A DNA stretch of 64,000 bases from Adiantum capillus-veneris (taxonomy: Eukaryota > Streptophyta > Polypodiopsida > Polypodiales > Pteridaceae). The notes below the pieces were generated by a model. The model was not told the DNA's origin. It saw nothing but the letters and a program-made list of their open reading frames with translations, and did no database searches. The translations under genes and the position numbers were made by a program. Positions 1-9,728 of the stretch are shown here, in pieces (position 1 is the stretch's first letter; every line of letters starts with the position of its first letter). The stretch spans positions 25,488,396-25,552,395 of the forward strand of contig CM043960.1 of NCBI GenBank assembly GCA_014529385.2, read 5' to 3'.

Positions 1-2076
1 ATTGGGATTTGCCCAAAACTGCATATGATGTGCGTTCTTTTCTTGGTTTATGTCAAGCATATAGTTCACACATAGAGAATTTTGCACGCATGCCGCACCT
101 ATGATTGATGTTTTGAAGGGGTAAAGACTCGCCATTAGCGCGTCGACTTACCCGAAGCAGCCATGGAGGCTTTCGCAGCTCTCAAGGTTGCGGTGACAAA
201 AGCACCGTGTCTTATCCTTGCCTCTTGAGATGAACCCTTTGAGGTATGGACGGATGCGAGCAATGTCGCCATAGGCGCTGTGCTTCAGCAGCATGATCGT
301 CCTGTAGCTTTCTTTAGCCGGAAGCTCAATAGTGCAAAAAAGAACTATTCAGTTTATGATCAAGAACTTTTGTCTGTCATTCACTCTCTTAAGCATTGGA
401 AGCATTATTTATATGGTAGAGAGTTTACAGTTTGCAAAGATCATCAAGCCCTCAAGTGGCTCCAGTCTATGCCTAGTGCACATTGGAGTGATCGCCAAGC
501 ACGGTGGTCACAATTTTTTGAGCAATTTGAAGGTTTAATTGAGTATGTGCCTGAAAAAGCTAACCCTGTTGCAGATGCCTTGAGTCGCAAAGGACAGATT
601 TTGGCTCTTGAGTCAAGATCCACAGTTTCTATTCAGGGTGTGTCTTTTGACAGCATGAAGAACCAATATACGGATTCCGAGTTTGATAAGTAGTGATTGC
701 AGGCTCTTGCTTCCCAAGGGCCAAGCAACTATCTCATTCGTGATGGTTTGTATTTTTGTCAACGTTTATGTGTGTTGCCCTCTCTCAAGCCAACCATATT
801 GCATGATGCACATGATTCTCTCACGGGTGGGCACATGGGAATGAACGACACTTTGGAAAAAATAGAAAGATTCTTCTCTTAGCCTAAAATGCGAAAAGGT
901 GTGTTTCGTTATGTCACACAGTGCACTATATGTCAAAAGGTAAAAGCTCCTCGGGGTAAGCAGCAAAGCCTCTTGCTTCCGTTGCCTATTCCCGATGGAC
1001 CTTTTCAAAATATTTCCACGGATTTTGTGACTAACCTTTCACCTAGTTTGCATTCAAGGAACACTCAATGTTTCACAATTGTTGATCGTTTTAGCAAGTT
1101 TTGCATGTTGATTCCTTGTAAGGCCACAGTCACTACACAAGATGTGGCACGGTTGTTCATAAAGCATTGGTACCCCCTCTGTGGTTTGCCAAATCAATTG
1201 TTTCAGATAGGGATTCTTAAGTTCACGTCCAATTCTTGGCGCGCACTCTTTGAAAATTTTGGCACTATGTTGAATTTTTCATCGGCTTTTCATCCTTAGT
1301 CAGATGGTCAGACAGAGATTTACAATCAGTTGGCTTTTGATGTTTTAAAGTCATATGTGCATGATCAGCAGTCTCATTGGGAGCTCTATCTCCCATTGGT
1401 TCAGGCTATTTTGAATGACTCTTTTTCCTTTGCCATTGGTCGAACTCCGTACGAGGCAGCTTTTGGCCGTCCATTCCAGTCACTTTTGACTCGCTCGGTC
1501 GGTCAAATGCCTGATGCCAATGCTAAAAGTCAGTCATTGGATGAGATTTTTGAGAGTGTGAAGCTTCGGCTAAGCAAGGCTGAGGAATCTTATTTACGGC
1601 ATGCTAATAAGCATCGTCAGGCTGTTTCGATCAAGGAAGGGGATTGGGTGTATTTAAGAATCATGAAGCAACGTCTTAAGCGAGTTGTTAAGAAGTGTCC
1701 CAAGTTGTCTTTTCGAATGTATGGTCCATTTACTGTCATTAAAAAGATAAATGAGGTTTTAATGAAATTGCAATTGCCTAACTCATGGTCAATGCACAAC
1801 GTTTTCCATGTTTCTTGGTTGAAAGTGTTTCAGGGAACACCTCCAAAGGACATTTCGAAAGAAGAAGAACCGGAGATCATCGATGAAGCAAAAGTTATGA
1901 AGCCGGAGCAAGTGTTGTTGCGTCGGTTTCGACATGGTTCGAAGAAGTAAGTGAGACAATACTTTTTGAAGTTCAAGGATCGAGGAACCCATGAAGCAGT
2001 GTGGGTAGATGAAGAGTTTTTCAAAGATTACCCAGAGTTGTTGCCACACTACAAGGAAGCCAGTACCTCACTTTAA
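1..2076 (+). pseudogene. Element A: 3' part of Ty3/gypsy pol (RT end, RNase H, integrase, chromodomain)
   Basis: Degraded polyprotein running in from the left window edge. Order seen: the end of RT with a DVRSFLGL motif (about 30-50), RNase H starting EVWTDASN (about 241) and continuing past YDQELLSVIHSLKHW to a DALSRK end (about 590), integrase zinc region CTICQKVK (about 921), core STDF (about 1015), DGQTE (about 1305), a GPF region MYGPFTVI (about 1720) and a chromodomain-like tail (YFLKFKD, AVWVDEEFF, about 1960-2040). Stops lie near 226, 691, 880, 1300 and 1948, and a one-base shift breaks the second catalytic Asp near 1208. The final stop at 2074-2076 abuts the polypurine tract. The pol is a different lineage from the other elements here (FFSRKLNSAKKNYSVYDQEL against YESR-type RNase H). 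Not functional. Confidence 0.93.
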
Positions 2077-2088
2077 AAAGGAGGGGAC
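2077..2088 (+). promoter_or_regulatory. Polypurine tract of element A
   Basis: Purine run AAAAGGAGGGGA directly after the pol stop and directly before the LTR. This is where plus-strand DNA synthesis would be primed. Confidence 0.8.
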
Positions 2089-3250
2089 TTCACGTGACAC
2101 ATCTAACCCTATGTGTACGTGGACAAGCTACAACATGACAAGGGTTCAATTCAGTCCAGTCAGTCTAGCTTACGAAGTGTTCTGGCACTTTTGTGAGTCT
2201 GTTCGCAGCTGCTACATCTAAATAACTTTGAATTTGAATCATGTGATTTTGTTAGTAGGAAGAAATGGTAAGATTAGTTATATATGCCGTGCATGTCCAA
2301 ACACTTAGATTAGATGCATATCCTCTGGTTGCACACAACATGATCACCACCATTACCATCAAAACCATCAGGACCATTTTCCAATGCACAGAACCTATTT
2401 TCCTAATTTTGACATTTTTCACTTATTATTTTTTATTGACTTTTGTTGGGAACTAGGTAGGGCAATTTTGCTAAGGTAATAGATAAGCAAATCCTAACGC
2501 TAGCGTTTCTGGCAAAAGAAGAGGACAGTGCACAGGCAAGCCACTTGCAGCAGGCATCTCCCTCCCCTTCTCAAGCAAGAACCGGTCCCAACCTCATCAG
2601 CGATTTCAGCCCTGGTCTCCCAACATTTTTGGGCCAACAAGTCAGCAGTTCAAGGACCAGCGGATAGGAGTTTCCAGAGACCAGCAAACCAGCGTTTTTC
2701 TGCATAATAAACAACGTTTTTTCAGCAAGTTAACCAGCATTTTTCAGTAGGTAAATTAACGTTTTCTTTTACAACTTGAAGCCAGCACCATCAGCAAGGT
2801 AGCGTTTTTATAGGCAGGAAGTCAGTGTTTGAACAGTAGCAAAACAGCGTTTTTGGGACAGCAAGAAGTTAGTTTCGCCAGCACTTCAAAGCAACATCTA
2901 GCAGATAGTAGTCGTCGCCGTCACACCGAGTTTCCCCTTGCATCATAGCCTCACAATTTGTATCAACATCTTATACCAAATTTGTGCAATCAATAGCGTA
3001 GACCTCTCTCGCCATCGAGAGAGGGGCCCTTGGAGGAGGGTTTGACAACTTTCTGGTGTCGTATTCTTCTCTCTCTATCTCTCAGTCTCAACACCTTCAC
3101 TCACAGTGTTTATCCACTTTGTTTGTGATCAGTTGCACTCTCTCATTAACGAACGGAAGGCTCTCCCTTCCCTAAGTAAAAGGAACCTTGAGCAGAGTTC
3201 GAAGCACTCATCTTTAGCAAAGTCAACATTCACTTCCGCTGCACCTTACA
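2089..3250 (+). repeat. Element A 3' LTR
   Basis: Starts TTCACGTGACACATC (the expected TG is mutated to TT) after the polypurine tract and ends CACCTTACA. It matches the LTR at 16229-17462 over the start (CCCTATGTG, GTGGACAAGCTACAACATGAC), the middle and the end (TCTATCTCTCAGTCTCA, CACTTCCGC, CACCTTACA). No primer-binding site follows, so this is the downstream LTR. It holds a run of short AGCGTTTTTG-like motifs (about 2500-2880). The next five bases, TCCAC, would be the right target duplication; the left one is outside the window. Confidence 0.85.
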
Positions 3251-4307
3251 TCCACGCACTTTAGAGCTCTTTGCAAAACCTCGCAAGAAATTGCAACTCG
3301 CTGAATTCTCTGTTTTGCGCTCCGATCCGCGTGTCGATCACTGTTCTGGGTAGCCCTTGAGCTCTCACACTTGTAGGGTCGCTTGCCCTTTGAATTAGAC
3401 GTGATTCCTCGCGGAAAATCTCTCTAAATTGTCTTGTACAAGCACCCAATGCTTTCCCGAAGCTCCCCTGACAAATAAACGATCCGAGCCGTTGCACCTA
3501 GCCCTCACCAAGCTATCCATGGCTGTAATTGCAGGTTTTTTATCCAATTTCGCCAACATAACTGCACAAATGTCCCTGTAGATCAAAAGTACATGTCAAG
3601 GACACTTTCCCTTGCGGTATGGAAGCTTTCCAGTGAGCTGCAGGTCAATTTCAGCATGCTGTAATTTTCTGTTTTGCCACTGTTAGGTGCCTACTACCAT
3701 GCACACGCATTCTAAGGCCTTTCCGTGGCTCCCCTGGCAACCCCTGCAATTTAGGTGCGAAACCCTAAACCTGCAGAAAAACACAGCAGGCTGTAATTCT
3801 CTGTTTTGGACCGTTTCGAGCGGAACGAGCACGCCTACGCGTGTCTCAGGTGCTCCCGCACGCAATGGAATCGGACGCCCAAAATAGCAGTTTCCTAATT
3901 TCTAGGAGATGCTTCCGTTGGGCTCCCATTGGTCTTCTAACCATCTATCCTCATTGGGACCGCATCCAAAAGTGCAATGTGGCCCAACTGTCAGATACTT
4001 TCTGTTGGTGATCCCACCTTGACTTTATATGCCTTTATTGAGTTCACTTCCTAGTATCCACCAACTTGCTAAGTGCGACAGAGGGACTTACATGACCTTG
4101 GACTGAGCCTAGACATCCTCTTACTATACGAATTCCAGTGCCGACCAACTTCCCATTTGCGGGTAAAACTACAGTTCACATTGGCCATACAATGTCCGAC
4201 CATTTGCAACTTCAAAAAGAGGGTCTCAAAAAATAAAACAAAAATCATTGGAAAGAAACCAACAACGTCCTCGTGACATAGTTAACAGCTGCCACGCCCT
4301 CGTGACA
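3251..4307 (-). repeat. Element B 3' LTR, truncated by element A
   Basis: Read on the minus strand it begins TGTCACGAGGGCG at 4307, just after the element B polypurine tract. Positions 3877-4307 match 11941-12388 in the other B LTR (both contain the CCCAAAATAGCAGTT block and a GACTGAGCCTAGACATCC block). The part from 3251 to 3876 aligns poorly with the partner but shares modules with the B-type LTR at 33429-34913 (the CTGAATTCTCTGTTTT block, the TAGGGTCGCTTGCCCTTTGA block). It stops where the A LTR ends, which suggests that A inserted into it. Confidence 0.75.
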
Positions 4308-4320
4308 CACCCCCCTCTTG
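4308..4320 (-). promoter_or_regulatory. Polypurine tract of element B
   Basis: On the minus strand the sequence is CAAGAGGGGGGTG immediately before the LTR start TGTCACGAGG, the usual place for plus-strand priming. Confidence 0.75.
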
Positions 4321-4491
4321 AAATCGCAAATGTCCTTGATTGCATACCATAAATACACGCCATTAATGATCTTGTGTCGTTAGCACTCTTTTTATCATCG
4401 CATGTATCCGCAAGAAAGGTCGTAACAGATAGATACAAATGACTTAATGGAGACCTTCATACTTTTGTCATTTCCATCTATTACACTGACT

Positions 4492-6089
4492 TCATATGTA
4501 AATTTGATGTGGTAGCTCTATCATTGCCCCTCGGCACACGTGGGTTGGGGCATAAGTAGGTTGTAACCCAAAGGCTTCAAGGTAAAGCTGCAATACATTT
4601 GGTGACTTTGACAGTTCATGCTCTTCCATCCACTTTGCATCCATAGGCGGATAGTTCTTGAAGTTCACCAAGTAGCGTCTTGCAACTTGTCCTTTAACTT
4701 TTCTGTCCTTATGTGCCAAAACTTGCTCAGGTATCAGCATCTCATCAAGCTCTCAACTTCTGGTTGATCCTCATCTGGCATATCTTCTGGCACATCACCC
4801 ACGAAGGGTCTTAGAAGACTCACGTGAAACGCATTATGAATCTTCCACGCATCAGGCAATTTCAGCCTGTAAGCTACGTCGTTGATCTTGTCAAGCACTT
4901 GAAAAGGCCCATAGTAACGCATGCTGAGCTTAGGAAACAACCGTTCCTTGCCCTTCATCTTCTTTAACCTTGCCTTTTCGAACCTAACAGAACCCAATCA
5001 CCAAGTGATAACAACAATTCACGACGGCGACGATCAACATCCTTTCTCTACTTTGCTTGAGTCTTCTCCAAGGCAGCTTTAATTTTCTTATACATTTCAT
5101 CCATGTTTTCAACATATCGATCTGCTTCAAAGATCTTGTCCTTTGTATGCAAAATGGAAGGAACTTTTTTGCCGCCTTCAACAATCTCAAAAGGTGCCTT
5201 GCCAGTCAACGAATGCACCGTATTATTGTATGCATACTCAAGCATAGGCAAATACTATTCCCACTTGCCCTTATTATCTGACACATAGCAATTCAGCAGA
5301 TCTAAGACAGTAGAATTAGCCTCTTTTGACTGTCCATCAGTTTGTGGATGAAACGAAGACGAGAACTTAAGCGTAGTGCCCATGTTCTCAAACTATCCTC
5401 TCCAGAACAAATTGGTCATGCGAGGATCACCATCACTGATAATCGATTGTGGCATACTATGGTACTTAAACACATTGTACATAAACAAGCGTGCCATCTG
5501 ATCGGATTTTTATCTTCTTCCTAACATGGATAAAATGGGCTTGCTTGCTAAACCTGCAAATAATGGTCCATATACCATCATTCCCTGTTGGCGTTCTTGG
5601 AAGATCAAAGATAAAGTCTATAGCAATGCTTACCCATGGCTTATCCGGAATCGGCAGTGGTTGTAATAGCCCTGGTGCCTTTTGCCTATCAAACTTGACC
5701 TTTTGGCAAATCACGCATGCTCGCACAAAGCCATCCACATCTCTCGTCAAGGTAGGCCAATAGAAGAATGTGTCTACCGCTTTAATTGTCACATCAATAC
5801 CACGATGCCCTGCATACGGTGGGACATGACTCTCTTCCATGACCTTATGTCGCAATGGCCTAGAGACACAAAGTCTGCCATTCATCATCATAAAACCATC
5901 TCTGAGGAGGTAGTGCTCATGATGTTGCCCATCTTGCAACTGTTCAAAGATCCTTGCAAAATCTTCATCAGTAGCATATTGTTCCTTCATGTCATCCAAC
6001 TCATGATGATAAGGAATCGACACAACTAAAATTTGTGGCTTTCTTGATAACGCATCAGCCACAACATTCTTCTTGCCTTCCACATGCAT
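4492..6089 (-). pseudogene. Element B integrase and chromodomain (broken)
   Basis: The 6089-5466 frame has the linker DALSRKPQIL, the zinc region (PPYAGHRGID then CVICQKVKFD) and the first core Asp region (AIDFIFDLPRT). The expected IVDRFSKQ is IICRFSKQ, so a conserved Asp is lost. Further pieces are AYNNTVHSLTGKAPFEI (about 5225), the GPF region [15 protein letters not shown] and [15 protein letters not shown] (4997-4734), and the chromodomain ARRYLVNFKNYPPMDAKW (4740-4492). At least two frameshifts break it. The [14 protein letters not shown] block and following acidic PEDMP segment recur in the inverted-repeat element at 27633-34913, so B is the fuller relative of that element. Confidence 0.92.
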
Positions 6090-7414
6090 ATTCTCGAAGT
6101 GGAACCCATCGCATATGCTTTTCAGATAACTTTGACTGTGTCAAGAAGTATCGCAAGGTCTGATGGTCTGTTTGGACAACAAAATCGGCACCTAAGAGGT
6201 ATTGCGTCCAGCTAAAAAGCGCATGAATCACGGCCAAGAGCTCTTTCTCATAGACTTGCATAGTCCTCTCTGGCCCTTGCAAAATTCGGCTTTCATAAGC
6301 GACAACCCGTCCATCTTGCATTAGCACTGCTCCGATGCTACTGCCACACGCGTCACACTGGACCACAAATGACTTCTTGAGATCTGGCAAAACAATTACT
6401 GGATCTGAAGTCAACTTTTCCTTTAAGAGACTAAACGCTGAAATCTCTTTTTGGGTCCATGTGAAAGTGACCTCTTTCTTTTGCAAAGCGTGAAGAGGTG
6501 ATGCTATCTCTGCAAAATTCCTGATAAACCTTCTATAGTAGGAACACAATCCCAAGAAGCTTCTGACATCGTGCACAGTCTTCAAGTCTGACCTGTTTTG
6601 ATAGCTTCGACCTTTGCGAAATCCATTCTAACACCATCCTTTGAGACTATGTTTTGAGACTATGTGGCCAAGAAAGTGGATCTCTTCGGAAGAATTCACT
6701 TTTCTTAGGATTGACAAGTAGCCTGTGATTGCGCAGCTCTTCGAACACAATGGTCAAGTGACGCCTATGCTCCTCTTCATTCTTCGAATAGACTATCATG
6801 TCATCGAAGAACGTCCCAACAAACTGTTGATGCGAACGGAAAATCCGGTCCATCATTCTGTTGAACGTGGCAGGAGCATTTGTTAGCCCAAACGGCATCA
6901 CTAGAAACTCATAAAGACCAACTGTCATTCTGAACACGGTCTTGTGCACATCCTCTGGCCTTATACGAATCTAATGGTAGCCACTCTTAAGGTCTATCCT
7001 GCTGAAAATTGCAGCACCCTCTAAACGATCGAGAATATCATCAATCCTAGGAATAGGACACCTATTCTTGATGGTATTCTTATTCAACGCACGGTAATCA
7101 ATACACATGCGCCATGAGCCATCCTTTTTCTGCAGTAGGAGCACTGGGGGGCAAAAGGGTGAAGAACTAGGCTGAATCAGCCCCTTCTCTCTCTGTTGTG
7201 CCACGCTAACCCTGTAGGGAGGTCTATTTGGTGGGCTACACCCTGGCACCAAATCTATCTGATAGTCCTCAGGTCTCTCTGGCAGCAATTGCGATGGTAA
7301 TGAATCAGAGAAACAGTCACTAAACTCTCGCAAAAATGTTGACCTTTCTTTATCTAACACAGAAAAATTTGACCGACAATTATATGAGACATCACGTGCA
7401 AAAATCAAGTACAC
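6055..7414 (-). pseudogene. Element B reverse transcriptase and RNase H (broken)
   Basis: RT blocks read in order on the minus strand: [36 protein letters not shown] and [11 protein letters not shown] (7414-6971), a stop replacing the Gln after GYH, then FGLTNAPATFNRMMDRIF and the catalytic FFDDMIVYS (6949-6647), a further break near 6600, then DVRSFLGLCSYYRRFI and RNase H with QCDACGSSIGAVLMQDG, YEKELLAVIHAL and QTDHQTLRYFL (6585-6055). All three RNase H acidic positions are visible. At least two stops or shifts make it a pseudogene. It sits in the normal gag-pro-RT-RH-IN order of Ty3/gypsy. Confidence 0.93.
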
Positions 7415-7960
7415 AGAAAGATGATTCTTTATTACAGAAGTGATAGCGAAAGCAGATACAATAGGGCTGTATAGACTCCCCTTTGAGCTTTACATCCAAA
7501 ACATGAGTTTTGCCCCTATGTTGAAGGGTGATCGTCTTGCCGCATCCAACACGCCATGCACTCTGAACATCCACGAAATTCCAAGTAGCGCATCGCACCC
7601 TTCCAATGGCATGATATAGAACTCTTATGTGTCTACATATGACTGAATATGCAGACGCAACTTTCCAACAATGGGAGTAACACACTCTGAGTGGCCAGGA
7701 CATGCCAACCCTGCCTCTGTCGTGTACCCCATCTCTTCAACTTTGATGCCCAGATTCATAGCTAACTCAGGTGAGATAAAGTTTGCTTTGGCACCTGGAT
7801 CAAAGAAGATGAGTGTCGTATGATCCCTAACTTACCCCATGCTCTGCATAACTCACTGGCATCTGTACTGGGCCTATCACCCACCATATCTGGCACCAAA
7901 CCTACCGTGGGTTTAGGCTTCTTGCCTTTCTGGTCCTCATTATCATCTAAGGCAGCTGGT
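7392..7960 (-). pseudogene. Element B aspartic protease region
   Basis: On the minus strand a retropepsin active-site block reads FFDPGAKANFISPELAMNLG (around 7810-7750), followed by a strand ending PLEGCDALLGISW (around 7610-7550). The active site is D-P-G rather than D-S/T-G, a variant that recurs in elements H and L here (DPGSTNNFIS, DPGSTQNFIS). The frame is broken by a stop and shifts. The protease lies between gag and RT as expected. Confidence 0.82.
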
Positions 7961-9640
7961 CTTTTCCTTTGTGGACAATTGGTAGCAAAGTGACCAGGCT
8001 ACTCGCATATAAAGCATTTGCTTTCAACCATTAGGACCTTCTTTTCCTCGAGCGACTTGCGCACAAAAGGCTTCCTTTTCGGTTTCTTTGCCTACGCTCC
8101 AGAAGTCCCGGTTGAATCCTTGTCTTTGGTGGCCTTTTCTGACCCCTGTGACGCTTCAGGAGCCGTTTTCACAAAGGGCTTCTTCGCTGAATTTTTCTTT
8201 TGCTGCCCTCCTTTCTCGTTGCTCAGAAACCCACTGTCCTCTCCTTTCAACAAGGTAAGACCAGTATTAGCAACTTCCATGAGCTGGGTGAGGGTAGCCA
8301 CTCTGTTTTTGGTACAGTAGTCTCGAAGCCCTTTAGGCAGCCCACAACAGTACTTCTCTATCTGCTCTGTCAATGGCACAAATCTGTAGGAGGTCACTGA
8401 GAGTAACGCTTTACAAAATCTCCAAATGTACTCCAGCAAGCTCTTGCATGTAGCCAAAGTAAGTTGGTGCCAATCTGTCATGACATCGGCTTCAAATTCA
8501 TTTGACAGCCAAGCAGATGCAAACATTTGCTTGAAGTAGACCCAAGTGGCGGGTGCCTATCCTTGCATTAACAATGTCATCCACCATGTAAGCGCATTTT
8601 CCTTTAAGAAAGTGGCAGCTTTCCTGAACTTAGAGGCCTCTGTAAAATTCCCTCCTGCATAAGCTGTATCAAACTGCTGGAGGAAAGTGAGAGCCTTTGC
8701 TTTATCCTCGACGCCACTACAAGTGCTAAACTTTACAGCTACACCACCTTCTTTATAAGCTTTTGGCTTTTCCAGTGCCCCCCAATTGTTATAAGGAATG
8801 GTCTGCAACATCGGCACTGTTGTAGGCATCATCGGCACATCTTGGCTATTAACATTTTGCGTCAGAGGTGTCATATCTGGCTGCTATCCAGAAAAACCAG
8901 CCATGCCAAAATGACCGTGTGGCACCCCAAACTGGCCCTGGTTGCACTGAAAACCTTGCTACATGCCGATGCTACCATACATGGGGTTTGGCATCATGCC
9001 TTGCATACCCCCAAACACTGTTGTTGGCATGTACGGCTGACTTCCAGGCGCATAACTAGCCATACTCCGAAGCACAGATCTAGCCCCGAAATACCCAGGA
9101 TGTACCGGGTGGTGGAAAAACTAAGTGCATTGCCTGGTAACCATTTCCCTGTCCATTCAAGACAGCATGCGGACTCTGAAAGGTGGCGGGCAGAACTGGC
9201 ATAACCTGTGGAATAGGTGTCCTAACCACCTGTTCAAGGATGGGAGGAACCTGTTTTGGAGCCCCTGACTCCGCAACATGCAAGTGTTCCCTATAGTGCT
9301 GAGTACTTGGGCTTGAGCCTCAACAAGCTCCGTTCGCGGTGTAGGTTGGCTATTTTGTTGTTGCATTGGTGGCGCTTGCAAGAACTCCATAAACCTTGGG
9401 TTCTGCACCAGTTGCGAAAAGACATTCACCGCGGCAACTAACTGAGTCTTGAACGAATTATCCTCAAGTTGCCCAGTCATAAATCCCTATACTACTGGAG
9501 GGACATTCACATCAACAGGAGGTACAGTCTGACGTGGCCGTAAGCTCTCGCCAATCTCGAAGACCATAGAAGTTTCCTGCCTGTCCTTCGAAGAGGAATC
9601 CTCTTCTAATTCCCTTCCCTTTGTTGGCCATAGTGTAATC
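7961..9640 (-). pseudogene. Element B gag with CCHC knuckle (broken)
   Basis: Minus-strand gag in several frames. Near the N-terminus is FSQLVQNPRFMEFLQAPPMQ (about 9400-9350), then a Gly/Met/Pro-rich stretch (GGMQGMMPNPMYG, about 8980), then the capsid-like block FLQQFDTAYAGGNFTEASKF and ATFLKENALTWWMTLL (8874-8557), continuing EKYCCGLPKGLRDYC (about 8350). A basic tail (8200-8040) leads to a zinc knuckle at 7975-8016, CFICE-stop-PGHFATNC, whose spacing is right but which carries a stop inside. Similar gag text occurs in the inverted-repeat element at 32671-33189. Confidence 0.88.
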
Positions 9641-9710
9641 CCGCGTTCCAGTACTCTGTGTCTTTATCCAAAACGACCGAGGCTCACTCTTTGAGGAAAA
9701 AGTGATTGAT

Positions 9711-9728
9711 GTCCCGGCAACAGAACCT
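9711..9728 (-). promoter_or_regulatory. Element B primer-binding site, tRNA-Glu type
   Basis: The plus-strand bases GTCCCGGCAACAGAACC lie against the inner end of the LTR. They resemble the 3' end of plant tRNA-Glu (GTCCCGGCAACGGAACCA), with one internal difference and a changed last base. This differs from the initiator-Met site used by most neighbours. Confidence 0.65.
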
